In this document: positions 49,511-60,870 of the stretch, one piece after another | Layout of the letters: each line of letters opens with the position of its first letter | How positions within the stretch are numbered: position 1 is the stretch's first letter | Assembly (NCBI GenBank): GCA_030522415.1 | Contig: CM060108.1 | Coordinates: 35,460,756-35,524,755, forward strand | Reading direction: 5' to 3' | From: Channallabes apus | Lineage: Eukaryota > Chordata > Actinopteri > Siluriformes > Clariidae | DNA length: 64,000 nucleotides | Notes under the pieces: generated by a model | What the model was told of the DNA's origin: nothing | What the model saw: the letters and a program-made list of their open reading frames with translations, nothing else | Database searches by the model: none | Translations under genes and position numbers: made by a program

Positions 49511-49835
49511 ATCACTCTTCTGATATGCATGTGTATTGAGAAGAGTATGTATGTGTAGGTGTGTGTATAGACACACTGTCAGTCTTAGCAGCTGTTTCGA
49601 CTAATGTGACTTGTCTATTAAGACTGCAGAGACACAGAGAGAGAGAGAGACAGAAGGCAAGAAAACATCCAACATGTGCTAATGGAATTTTTTATTGCCT
49701 TAAAAACAGTCAGTTTAGATCTTGCGTTTGAATTTTATTTCCTTAAAACAAATATAAACAGCTACATAAACTCACATCCAACAGCCACAACATTAAAACC
49801 TCTTTTTTTACCTCTGGCAACTCCGTTGCTTCAGG
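47220..49835. other. Intronic stretch with GT repeats
   Basis: GT runs lie at 48908-48932 and 49474-49509. The 175-codon frame at 47516-48043 has no recognised domain and overlaps a repeat-like stretch (CAGTATGTAACTTTTG near 47890). It is not supported as a gene. Confidence 0.45.
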
Positions 49836-49838
49836 GCA

Positions 49839-50095
49839 TGACCCTCCAAAACTCCACATGACCCCCCAAAACTCCACATGATCCCCCAAAACTTCACATG
49901 ATCCCCCAAAACTTCACATGATCCCCCAAAACTTCACATGACCCCCCAAAACTTCACATGAGTCCACAAAGCTCCTCATGACTCCACAAAACACCTCATG
50001 ACCCCCAAAACTTCACATGACCCCCCAAAACTCCTCATGACTCCACAAAACTCATGACTCCACAAAGCTCCTCATGACTCCACAAAACCCAGAAC
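49839..50095 (+). repeat. 20-bp minisatellite
   Basis: About 13 units of roughly CATGACCCCCCAAAACTTCA, with variant and shortened units toward the right end (CTCCACAAAACTCATGA). Confidence 0.95.
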
Positions 50096-50121
50096 ACTGG
50101 GAGTTCTGGTGCCGTTCTGTC

Positions 50122-51262
50122 TAGGGTTGGGTATCGTTTGGTTTTTTTTCGATACCGGTGCCAAATCGATACTTTAAAAACGGTACCGGTGCCAAAACGG
50201 TGCCTGAACCGATACTTTTAAGCCAAAAAATTATAGTGGATGACTCAACAATGAATTTTTATTGAACAAAAAATGTTATGCTTAAAATTTAACAATATAT
50301 TAAAAGTTTATAGTATATATGAATATGTAAGCTTCAAATTTTAGCAATTCTTTTGCAGAAATTTCACCATATTTGCCTTTTCTGTCAAAATATGACTCCT
50401 TTCTTGACTTATTGCCCTGCACAGGACATGTATAGTCTACTTTACAATGGTAAATGGGGTCACTGTTGTAGTACTACTAGTACAGGCTGGAAAGCCATAA
50501 TTATAAACAGAATCCATATTACATTAGTATTTTACAAATCGTTTGACTATTTGTTAGCATGAATGCAAGATTTGCATTTTGCTATTAACATTACATTATC
50601 CTACTACTAACCTGCGGACAGTCTGCTGACGTCATCATAATCAGTGACTCCTTTTAGCTACAGTTGGTGTGACTGGCACTGAGGGTCGTCCACACCGATA
50701 GCACCAGCTGTTGTCCGCAAGAAAACACGGTGCCTCCGTCTGCTTTTAACTTTATTCCGTGTATTTATTCTGCTTTTAACTTTATTCCGTCTGCCCTCGA
50801 ATGTTTCAGTAGATTTGACGTGTTTCCGCCTTTACACGCACCTGCTGTGAAGCATTTGCTGCACGTTGCGGTGCCGGAATCCTATCTTGTGAAATGTAGC
50901 CACACTTTCGACTGTTTAGTTTTAGGCATTTTAACGAGAGTTGTTTACTTTAGCATGCTAAGCTATCGGTAGACCGCCTGCTGCCGTCAGAGCGAGTGTA
51001 ACGTTAGTTACTGCATTCACGCGCATGTCGGATGGTCTCTCATTTCCGGATGAATTGTGCTTTTAATTTTTTTATTTAATATAATTAACTTTTAATTTAC
51101 AAAAATATATGAATCTAGAGAACAAATATTTCAATCGACAGTTCAGGCATTTAAGTGGCACCGAAATGAGGCACCGAAATTCTCATTCTGTTTCGGTCCG
51201 GTACATACCGGTTCTATAGGTACCGGTGCCGTATTGGCACCGGGTTTCGGTACCCAACCCTA
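50122..51262. mobile_element. Non-autonomous hAT-type element with 8-bp target duplication
   Basis: The 1,141-bp element starts TAGGGTTGGGTA and ends TACCCAACCCTA, a perfect 12-bp inverted repeat. It is bracketed by identical GTTCTGTC at 50114-50121 and 51263-51270. The ends are packed with inverted GGTACCGGTGCC-type sub-terminal motifs, probable transposase sites. Interior frames (50353-50562, 50730-50972) match nothing I recognise. The repeat and duplication together are strong evidence for a hAT insertion moved by an enzyme encoded elsewhere. Confidence 0.9.
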
Positions 51263-51419
51263 GTTCTGTCAGGATTGAATGTTTTCAATGGTTTTGTGCT
51301 GCATTGGCTTTTCAGTGTAGTCAGACTGGACAGGTTGGCCTTTGGTCCATGAGGAGGACATGGGTGAGCCTTGATCCTGTCACCAGTTTTTCAATATTGT
51401 TTAATTCTCCTGTCATTGG

Positions 51420-51605
51420 TCATAATGTTATGGTTAACACACACACAGTGTGGGGAAGGCCAGTTAACCTAATCCGCATGACTGTGGGAGGAAACCAGAG
51501 TACCCGGAGGAAACCCGCCGAGCGCGGGAAGAACATGCCAAGTCCACACACACAGACCCGCCCTGGGGGTGCAATGCCACAGTGCTAACCAGTATGACAA
51601 CATGC
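51420..51605 (-). repeat. tRNA-derived SINE, minus strand
   Basis: GGGAGGAAACCAGAGTACCC, CCGAGCGCGGGAAGAACATG and GTGCTAACCAGTATGAC are complementary to the SINE body and tRNA-like head. Confidence 0.75.
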
Positions 51606-51908
51606 CGCTGCAATGAATTTATAAGTAGTTATAAGCAGTACTTTTTCTCAAGATGAATATCTTACTTACATTTTGTGTCTACATTAAGAGACATTTCGCA
51701 CAAAGCTAGCTGTTCTTAGCGAGCCATCAAATGACAAGTTTAATGCACTATGTGAGGAACATCACTTCACATCTAGAAGCTAAATATTTGGGAGCCATAT
51801 TTGGGAGTGTTCCTGTTGAAGCTGTTCCAGTTCACTATAGTGTGAAGGACGCTGCCGCTGGTCATGTACACACACAGCACGTCCGACTGAGACTCTGTGT
51901 CTGTGCAC

Positions 51909-51941
<33 letters not shown>

Positions 51942-52000
51942 GGTCAGTGACACCGCATGGCCTATTGTTCTGGCTGGCCTTCTATACAAGAGACAGGTGT

Positions 52001-52073
<73 letters not shown>

Positions 52074-53045
52074 GTGTGGTGTTCATGCAAATTCAGAGGT
52101 GTCAACATGTTTGGTTTAACTGTAGCATTTGTAACAAGTGTACTTTCGCGCTCTTACGGATAAATAGCAAGGCACTGTGTGCTAATCCACACGCACTCAA
52201 ACTCGTAAAAAAGTGTTTCGATGCGACCTCACTGCTACTACGTTATGGCAGAGACGAACGCTCACTACACAGCCCCTATTGGCAGCCCGTCCTATCCCTA
52301 ATGTCGGAATTGTTTTACAGTTTTGAAGAGAGGATGCAATGGGACTATATTTCTGGTCACCAAAAACAAGTGAAGTGTGCGATCAGGAGAGCTTGTGTTA
52401 GTTTAATGTCAGCAGGGAATGGTAAGGTTAAGCTTGCAGTGCATTTCTCACTAGTCTGTCTGTCTTGATAACCCTAGCAGCATGTATCTTGGTCGATTTG
52501 TGTATTTCTTGCTTGACAGCGACTGTGTTCCACGGCAATACTGATAAAACTGATTATGAAATACTGTTATACGTATTTCATATAAATAGTTATAAACTCC
52601 AGGTAATTTCATTGAGCATGAAAATGCATTCGTACTGTATGCGTATGCACGTCAAAAAAATAAAACTTTTTAGAAACGCAATTTAAGTTTTCTAAATTTA
52701 GATGACATTTTTTTTAAATTTTTTGATGTCTTTCAAACAATGATGAAAGAATGCCATTCCTTATAGAGGTGTAACTAACAAACAAACAAACTAAATATAT
52801 ATATATATATTCAATCTGAAATATTTTTTGTGCAATTCTTATTGCGACTTCTTCTTAACATTGCAATTCTGTTGTTTTTTATGAGCGGTGGCCATAAAGA
52901 GCCCACAGAGGGAAAGTAGGCAGGTTTTGTTGCTTATATCCTGAGCAATATTTCTCCAGGCTTTCTGGAGGACTTTATGCCTCTTGTTTGTCGGCTCTCA
53001 TTTTCAGTCCAGTCCCTGAGCAGCTTCGGAGAAATGGGTTTTGTT
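51605..53045. other. Intronic stretch with long GT repeats
   Basis: The GT runs at 51909-51938 and 52003-52077 explain the overlapping frames. A TA run lies near 52797-52810. No coding is seen. Confidence 0.5.
52003..52077. repeat. Long (GT)n microsatellite
   Basis: About 36 GT units with one C substitution near 52069. Confidence 0.97.
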
Positions 53046-53049
53046 TGTT

Positions 53050-53375
53050 GCAGCACAGTGGTGTAGTGGTTAGCACCTCCAGGGTCCGGGTTCGATTCCC
53101 GTCCAGGTTTGACTCCAGTCTCTCTGTGTGCATGGAGTTTGGATGTTCTTCTCGTGTTTCCTCGGGGTACCCCGGTTTTCTCCCACTGTCCAGACTAGGC
53201 TAATTGGTGTTTCCCTGTTGCCCATAGTGAGTGAATGAGTGTGTGAGTTTGTGTATGTGTATATCGGGTGTACCCCGCCTCGTGCCCTACGGTAAGTCTC
53301 CTGGGATCGGCTCCAGACTCCCCGCGACCCTGCGTACAGGATTAAGCGGTATAGACGACGAGTGTGCGAGTGAGT
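53050..53375 (+). repeat. tRNA-derived SINE, near full length
   Basis: A-box-like GTGTAGTGGTTAGCA is followed, after a short internal deletion, by CCTCCAGGGTCC and box B GGTTCGATTCC (53088-53099). The body, the tail (CTCCTGGGATCGGCTCC, GGATTAAGCGGTATAG) and a GAGTGAGTG end are present. Confidence 0.85.
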
Positions 53376-54929
53376 GAGTGTTTTGTTTGTTAAACCACAC
53401 AGTGACCTATGAATCATTCAAGCATAAAAGCTTCTAACATAAGCCATGAACCCGTGAGAAACAGGAGCAGATGATGACAGATGATCAGGCCAGTGATTGA
53501 TGCCAGTGATCGGAAATGTGTATGTATACACATAAAATATACATACAGTATTATACATGTAACTTAACCTGAACCTGAAAGCACACATGAACAGCCTGTT
53601 GCAGGTCGTTTCATCACTGATATGTGGAGTAGCAAAGCCAGTCGAATGTCTCCCATGAGAGCATTAATATAGCAAAACAGTACTGGGTGTATTTGATGCT
53701 ATGCTTCAGACATGGGGCATTTCGAAAAGTTATGATCACAATATACTCTGGAACGACGCCAGACACTTCTTATAAGCAAGCATCTAAATGCAAGTACTTG
53801 TACTGTACCTCGGTCTGATCAAAAGTGGTATTGGTGCATGTCTATAGATAAACAGTAGTTTTTAGCTTCTAGTTGCGGTATCTGTGATCTGTGTATCACC
53901 ACCAATACATAGAAGTAAAACTGTCTTGTTTTTTTTGTTTTTTTTTAACTACTGTCCGTCTGTACAGTATATCTCAGGTTGTCTCATCTTTCCCAGAATC
54001 TACTCCTTAAATTTCATTATAACACATTATAACCACATGCTGTCTTTTTCTTAGAGCTTTTCCCTACATAGTAGTATCTATTGACACATTATACACATTA
54101 TACAGATCGCACAATCCTACCTTTCTTACTGTCGGTCTCATTCTCTTCTATCTTCTATAAATCAGAGCTGTAGGTGTCGCTACACACCCATAAGCAGCAA
54201 AACCGGAGAGACGACACCGGTGGCGTGCGTGTGTGAGCGAGGAGTCTCTTCCCTGTCTCAATATTTTCTCCGAGTGTATTTTGCTCCTACTGTTCCGGTC
54301 ATGAGATTTATAATTCAGCTCTCTGTCACCATCAGATGCCCGTGTTCTGTCACGCTGCTGTTGTTTTACACTGAAACTGTACGGCTCATTGTATTGATGA
54401 TCAATAAATCAGACTAGAGACACGTATTACTGTATGTGCTGTACATGTACGTGTGCTGTTGCTTGGAGAAAATGCTCCTCATCCACTCAGTCAAATTATA
54501 TTCACAGTGTATATGTCTCGTGAATGAATGAATGAATTTGTGAAGACTCTCATTCCTATTGATTTTTATTATGTAGGACGTCATGTGCATTTTATAGTGC
54601 ATCCGTCTGTCTGTCTATGCATAATGTATATCGATTTATTTTTTTGATCTCTCCGATGACCTTCTTATTCTCGGTGAAGGTCTCTCCAAGTCCGTACGTT
54701 TGATATTAACATAATGAAGATGATAGACATTTAAAATGTGTGTGTGTGTGTGTCTGGATGCTTGATTTGCACTTCAATCATGTGCAAAGCTTTCAAAGGG
54801 CAACAAGATCAGCAGGTGGAATGTCATCCTCCTTCCTTCATTGCTCTCGTCTCCTTCCCTCTGTCCATCTTTATGCTTCAAAGGAGCACTGCGCATCAGA
54901 AAATAAGCCTTGCGGTCTCTCTCTCTCTT

Positions 54930-54960
<31 letters not shown>

Positions 54961-56555
54961 ATTTCTCTCTCTCTCTCTCTTTGTTAGGGATTAGGACAAA
55001 TCAGTAGCAGATTTATAAGGCACGCTCGGAGCAATCAGCAGCAGTGCACAGCCAGACCAGAAACTCTATGAGTCTGCTCCATGAGCATTATCACTCTAAA
55101 CCCACATCTTTGTGTATATATGTGTGTGTGTGTGTGTGTGCATGCTTAGTTATTTGGTAGTCTACTTTTAATAGAAAAACAACCCCAGGATATCAGTAGT
55201 ACCGTATTAATATACAGTAGGCTTGCTTTTGAGGATCAATCACATTTACATCCCTGATTTCAGTGTTGGAAACAGTCACACGACCTTATGTCAGACTTAT
55301 CGTATACAGTATATATCTTCAACACAGCCCAGAAACACAAATGCATTTCCCTTCAAAACAGGGGTCGGACGTAATAAACCCCGAACCACCATCCCACAAC
55401 CCCCCACTGTAAATACATGTAGGCGTCCATATTTACTCATCGGTCGCGTTATCTGCCATTACACTAACGTTCAGACATTCTAGCCTAAAAATGGTGACAT
55501 ACTTAAGAAGGCCCACCATATATGTGGTTATCTGGGTGTAAAAATAATCTGGTGTCTGCTTTTTCTAGGACATTCAGAGCAAAATGACGCAGAATGTTTT
55601 TGCAAAACATAGTTAATAAAAAAAAAAAACTTCCAGTGTAAATATATATATATACTGTATACTGTTACTGAATATTATACAGTAGGTGTATCTGGCTCAG
55701 TTTGAGCTGCTTGTTAAGCAAATAAACCAAAAATAACAGCGAGGAGCAGGAACGTGTCAGGGCGGGGTGTCGCTTGAAATGTTGGTTCGTATCTCAAAGT
55801 GAAGAACTGAGAAATGATAGTGAAGGCCTTATAAAGCGAACATGTGATATTTATATCAGGCATGGTCAGAAAGATGTTGTGTCTGCAAAACCTGGCAACG
55901 GATCAACAAGCAACCTGAAACCTCCACACCTAGCACGGTTAAAAGATGCCTTTTAAAAAGACATTTTAAGTGAAAGATTTCTTTACATTGAAGAAAACCA
56001 CCGGCTGAAGGGAGACTCTGGTGTTGTTTTTGCGTGAATGCTCATCAGGGTCATTTGAGTTTTCGATATAATCCAGTATCCTTTAAGGTCAGACATTACA
56101 CAAATGGAGCTAAGATGATATCCAGTACCACAGGCATGATCCGTCTGATTTTACTTCCTTATACATTTCAGAAGGTCTTTAGATTCGATGGCTTTCCGGT
56201 CGAGAGAGTAGCTGTTTTCCTTTAATCCATCATTAGTATGATATGAAGGTTCCAGCTATGAACTGAGTGACCCGCGCCACATCATCTCACTGACACCTCG
56301 CACCTCATGAGAACAAGCTGATGAAAATGATCAAGACTTCCACAGCAAAAAAAACCCGAGACATTTCTAGACTTTATAGCAACTTGTTTTCATGTGTCTA
56401 GCATCTAGGTTGTGTGTCATTCTACCTGCCCCTGTGTATACCCTCCAGTATGTGAGTAATGTCATAGAGTCATGGAATATTGTTGAAAAGAAGGTAATCC
56501 AATCCTGTGGTTCTACATAGTTAAAGTGTGAAGGTGTGTGTATTTAAGGAGTATA
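53375..56555. other. Intronic stretch with a CT repeat
   Basis: A CT run lies at 54916-54981. Heptamer scars are frequent (53544, 53801, 53963, 54428, 55213, 55305, 55653, 55678). No coding is seen; the frame at 54220-54417 ends near AATAAA but has no recognised homology. Confidence 0.45.
54916..54981. repeat. (CT)n microsatellite with TTT interruptions
   Basis: CT units broken at regular intervals by CTTT or ATTT. Confidence 0.95.
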
Positions 56556-56557
56556 TT

Positions 56558-56735
56558 TGGCACGGCGGCGTAGTGGTTAGCGCTGTCACCTTGCACCTCC
56601 AGGGTCCGGGTTCGCGTCCCGCCTCAGGGTCTGTATGCAGGTTCTCCCCATGCTTGGTGGGTTTCCTCCAGGTGCTCCGGTTTCCTCCCACAGTCCTGAT
56701 TAGGGGTAGTTGCTGTTCCAAAATTGCTCGTAGTG
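56558..56735 (+). repeat. tRNA-derived SINE, 5' two thirds
   Basis: GGCACGGCGGCGTAGTGGTT, then CTCCAGGGTCCGGGTTCG with a one-base-changed box B (GGTTCGCGTCC), and the body to CCACAGTCCTGATTAGG. Confidence 0.8.
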
Positions 56736-57344
56736 CGTGAATGTTGACTGGAGTTCAAAACCACGGTTACTATTGACCTCCACAGCCAATCCTAGTTGGA
56801 TTACAGAGATTCCTAGATGGATGGATTTTACTGTATGAACAGGAATTTCTGTTGACATTGAGAACTGTTTTTATATGCAAAAGAAATATCCATTTCATAT
56901 TCAGCTCATTTGTTTATTTTAAAGCCTCCAGTGAAAGGCGGGTTTGGTCTAAATTTAGTTTTGGACAGATGGAGCAGGGACGATTATCTGACACATTCAA
57001 GCTCGAATCAGATTCCTGGGGTTAGTACTAAGCCAGCTCGAGACTCTGACTGCGTTATGAGGCGGTTGATGTACGGAATAGAGGCCGTGTGTGTCTTCAG
57101 GCGCAGGATTCTGTAGAACGTTTTTAACCTGCGAAGCCCCATATGGTTCTGGATGCTGCCAGAACTGCAAGCACACAGATATTTTATGCCCACTCAGGAA
57201 GTGACATGCCGCCTCTTCAGTACCGGCCTGCGTGTGTGCGCCGAGTGTTCGAAACAGACCGCGGCGGATTGTGTTGTGTATGTGTGTTAATGTGAGTGCT
57301 GGCAGCTTCATCTTTGACAGTGCCCAGTCAAGGGGAACTTGTCC

Positions 57345-57358
57345 TGTTGCTATGACAA
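57345..57358. promoter_or_regulatory. RFX-type X-box palindrome
   Basis: GTTGCTATGACAAC is a near-perfect match to the inverted-repeat X-box (GTTGCCATGGCAAC) bound by RFX proteins. It sits at the edge of a CpG cluster. Sequence match only. Confidence 0.45.
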
Positions 57359-57595
57359 CCCTGCAAACCATCAAGCTGTCACGGCCCGCCGCGCCGCGTC
57401 AGCTGCGTCTGAGCGAGCGTGCGCGCGTATGTATTTGTGTACATGTGTACCGCCACGCTATAGTCTTGTAATGGTGCGTGTGCAGAGGTCTGACCCCGTC
57501 TTTGCGTGTGTATGGATGTGCAGTGGAGCTGATCGAGAAGAGGCAGAGTTACAAATGACTGCAGCATTCTCCGATTCTCAATGCCAGCTGCTCCT

Positions 57596-57610
57596 GCTGC
57601 CCCCTAGTGG
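57596..57610 (-). promoter_or_regulatory. CTCF binding motif
   Basis: The minus strand reads CCACTAGGGGGCAGC, a full match to the vertebrate CTCF core consensus. Motif orientation is minus. Occupancy is unknown. Confidence 0.65.
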
Positions 57611-57938
57611 CTCAGAGAGATGTTAACGCTTTACCGAGCCGTGCTAAATCAGGTGCACAATCATATTTTGCTTGTTTTATTTTGTAGTTTTATATCTAGT
57701 ACTTCTTCTCCTGCTATCTACTTTTTCCCCCAGAATTTTACTCATCGCCGGGACAGATTAAAGAAACAAAGAGACATTTCTAACTATTGTATGTCTACAG
57801 CTCAGTGCAATGCTCTCAGTTATTCTCTTGGTGTGTTGTGCTGCTTCAGTCCTGTCATTAGTCTCAGTCATATCCTGACAAGAGCAGACAAGACAAAGCA
57901 GACAGCTGCCACAGCACATCAAACTAAGCCTTGTGGTT

Positions 57939-57970
<32 letters not shown>

Positions 57971-58699
57971 CCTTGTGTTTGCTCAGCCCTTTCTTCTCCC
58001 TTTTATTTTGTTCCCCTTGTTGCTTAAACATATCAGTCAAATCTGTTATCCAAGGCTAAACACACACCCTACATCGTAGACTACACACGTCTGTCAAAAG
58101 CAATGGCAATCCTTCACAGGACGTCTCTGAATGACACGGACACATCTTTAATGGGTGCATGTCAGGCAGTGTGTAAATCACAGTCGGTGTACTGCAGACG
58201 TGGGAATAAAGGTGTAAAGAGGCTGGAATACAATCGACTGAACAGGTTTTTAGAAACTAGGCTTTATGCGCTCAGTGCAGTAGGTTAAATTTAATCTAGT
58301 GTAACACAGTGTTATAAGGTTTCACATTTGAAGCTTTTAATGAATCGTATATCTTCAGTTGGAAATAGTCAAGTCAATAGTCTCAGGGCTTTGTGACACC
58401 CAGAACTCTAAGGACACATCAGACTTCTCAGGTTACATGCAGTGGAACAGTGTGAAAAATCACCAGATAATAAATGAAATAAATATTGACGTATCAGTTA
58501 AGACGAAGCTTAGAGGACGCTTAAATTAGGTAATGCACAAGAAGCTCGTTATCCTTATGCAGTATACTCATTATTTAAGTGGAACCCTAATTAAAATGTC
58601 CTGCTGTACAGACAGCATGGAGTCATTGGGAATTAGTTTTCAGACGGAGACATGTTGGTCTGAGCTTCTATTCTTAGTTATGTTCATCTGTTCCTCACG

Positions 58700-58965
58700 C
58701 CGCCAATGTTGAGGGTTTGATTCCCGCCTCGTGGTCTGTGTTCATGGAGTTCGCATGTTCTCCCCGTGCTTGAGGCGTTTCCTCTGTGTACTTCGGTTTC
58801 CTCCCACAGTCCAAAGACATGCTTAGGGTAACTGGTGTTCCAGATTGCCCGTAGTGTGTGGTGTGTGTACTGTATCCCACCCCGCCTGGTGCCTTGTGTT
58901 TCCTGGGACCCTGTATAGGATAAGTGGTATAGAAGATAAATTAATGAATTAATAAATTCATTATT
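58700..58965 (+). repeat. tRNA-derived SINE, lacking the first part of the head
   Basis: Box-B-like GGTTTGATTCCCGCC, then GCATGTTCTCCCCGTGC, TCCAAAGACATGC and the tail GGATAAGTGGTATAG. A TACTGTA at 58868-58874 lies in its GT-rich hinge, where related copies show no such heptamer. Confidence 0.8.
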
Positions 58966-59404
58966 ATCTGTTCCAGTTTCATACAGACTCAAAATGGACC
59001 TGGAATAGAATTCAGATATGTTTTTTTTTTTCAGTTTTTAAAAAAATCTTTTAATAACCCACACCAGATGTGCTTTGTGATGGTGTCGTCATCACCATTC
59101 TCATCACCGATAATTTTAATTATGTAACTTTTTTAATTTCCCTTACAGCACATTAGACATAGATCCGGTAGACAGAGTGACATAGATCTGTTTTTTAAGT
59201 CTGTCTGAACGCACAAATCTGATGTTTTTCAGGTCAAATCTGAGTCCCTTTCGTGCGTGGTTCTAGATCTGATACATATTCAATTCAAGTCAAGTTTTGT
59301 TGTGTTGTGTTGCGCATAATTTAAGAATTATAATGTATAATTTAACAATTATCATTGTCTCAAAGGAACTTTACACAATCAAAAGAATTATGGAAGTTTG
59401 TATG

Positions 59405-59561
59405 AAATGTCTCGATTCCGGTCTCTGTGTGCATGGAGTTTGCATGTTCTCCTCGTGCTCGATGGGTTTCCTCCATGTACTCCGGTTTCCTCCCACAGTC
59501 CAAAGACATGCATACTGTATTGGGCTAATTGGCGTCCCCAAATTGCCCATAGTGTGTGAAT

Positions 59562-59596
<35 letters not shown>

Positions 59597-59755
59597 TGTG
59601 AGTGTGTGAGTGTGTGTGTGCGCCCTGTGAAGGATTGGCACCCTGTCCAGGGTGTACCCCGCCTAGTGCCCTAAGCCACCTGGGAAAGGCTCCAGGCCCC
59701 CATGACCCTGAATACAGGATAAAGCGGTATATAGACGATGAATGAATGAGAAGTG
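59405..59755 (+). repeat. tRNA-derived SINE body and tail with internal GT expansion
   Basis: It starts within box B (TCGATTCCGG) and carries the body, a GT-rich hinge at 59560-59620, and the tail CACCCTGTCCAGGGTGTACC to GGATAAAGCGGTATATAG with an ATGAATGA end. TACTGTA at 59513-59519 lies between CATGCA and TTGGGCTAATTGG. Confidence 0.85.
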
Positions 59756-59850
59756 AGGTTACAGTATGTATAAATCAAAATGATGAATAAGCCGAGGACG
59801 ACAGTAGCAGGGAAAAACTCCCTGAGATGGCAATAGGAAGATATAATGGA
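59755..59850 (-). repeat. Retroposon body fragment, minus strand
   Basis: GGGAAAAACTCCCTGAGATG followed by GCAATAGGAAG is complementary to the retroposon at 2975-3180. It directly abuts the SINE tail. Confidence 0.55.
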
Positions 59851-59859
59851 TATCAGGGA

Positions 59860-60700
59860 TTGATCTGCATCATACTTTGTGTTCGGGGGCTGGAAGTTAT
59901 AATAGCGATATGTGGTCATGTGATTTGAATCTGAAGGAGCAGATCAGAATTGCTTCTGCAGTACAAAGGACGGCGCTTGCTGACGTAATCAGTTATCATC
60001 CTTTGAAAGCGAGAGGATTTCAAAGCAGTTCCAGCAACAACTGATAAAACAGTGATAGCGATGTGTCTGTTTTTTCTTTCTTTCTTTTTTCTAGTTTTGC
60101 TAAAATCGCCTCCATTGTCTGCACTGAAAGTCAAATTGAAACTGAAAGATAAAAGTCATTTGTAATTATGAACCGTCATGACATGCAAATCTGACCTAAC
60201 CGAATCAGAACTGAGCAACGTGGCCTGTAAAGTGAACGTGGCTTTTCTTGCTTATCAGCTTCCTGCTTGGTAAAATATCAGCTTAGATACCAAGTGTTCA
60301 AATTCCAGCTCCAACAGCATTGTGCTCATGACCATGAAATGACACGTGACACCTTACGGTTTTTTCTTTGTCACCCTTACGTAACTGCATTGTAATGCCT
60401 ATGATCTGCTGTTTGAGAGGAGCCAAGGGCCGGGAGCAGTTCCTTGCGCTCCTTATATGTTCGTCTGTCACGCCTTGTACAACCAGTTCACCTGCATTTA
60501 TTTATAGTCTTTCTGTATTCACGCCTGTGTTTGAGTGTGTGACGCGGCTCGGAGGGAGCGGGCCCAGGTAACAGGACGATCCTTACCTGCACTTACTCAC
60601 CTGGAAGAGGTGTTGCTTCCTCTCCAGAGGGTGTGTGTTCAGTAGAGGAGAAGTCAGTGTGTGTGCTGGTGTGAGTCTATGGATGCAAGTTAGAACGTGG
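59860..60700. other. Intronic sequence upstream of the candidate alternative exon
   Basis: No repeat is recognised. Bases 60420-60570 are richer in GC and CpG than their surroundings (for example TGACGCGGCTCGGAGGGAGC), which would fit a weak alternative promoter. Confidence 0.35.
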
Positions 60701-60702
60701 CC

Positions 60703-60870
60703 ATGGCCTGGCTGTGTCCGGGTGGTGTGTGTTGCCTGCCGCTCCCTTTCTCATGCATTAGAGGGGTTCAGGGAGACCAGGGCTACCTGAATGAGGAGGA
60801 TTATTTGGAGCAGTGCTCCGGCAGCAGCGTTCGCTCTACCGCAGAGAGAGATGCTAACAAGAACACACAG
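60703..60870 (+). CDS. Candidate alternative first exon (or internal exon 60762-60870)
   Basis: An ATG in strong Kozak context (GTGGCCATGG) opens 56 codons that end at a plausible donor, ACACAG|GTTAGAG. The exon ends in phase 0, the same phase as the DGK exon at 2296-2448, so it could splice to the same downstream exon and give an alternative N terminus. Residues 24-35 read GDQGYLNEEDYL, followed by a serine-rich and charged tail, which looks more protein-like than the surrounding frames. A pyrimidine tract ending in AG at 60760-60761 would also allow an internal exon at 60762-60870. I do not recognise the peptide and cannot confirm expression; it could be chance. The preceding 250 bp is locally GC- and CpG-richer. 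Confidence 0.35.

Larger units (their letters stand above)
56740..58690. other. Intronic stretch with a candidate regulatory patch
   Basis: Bases 57340-57430 are CpG-rich and carry an RFX-type X-box; a strong CTCF motif lies at 57596-57610; a GT run lies near 57949-57970. No coding is recognised. Confidence 0.45.

Noticed and set aside
53050..53110. A-box and box-B motifs that could suggest a tRNA gene
   Set aside because: No cloverleaf can be completed; the motifs belong to the head of a SINE with a typical body and tail.
54220..54417. Small frame ending near AATAAA
   Set aside because: The signal is common by chance in AT-rich DNA and the peptide is unrecognised.
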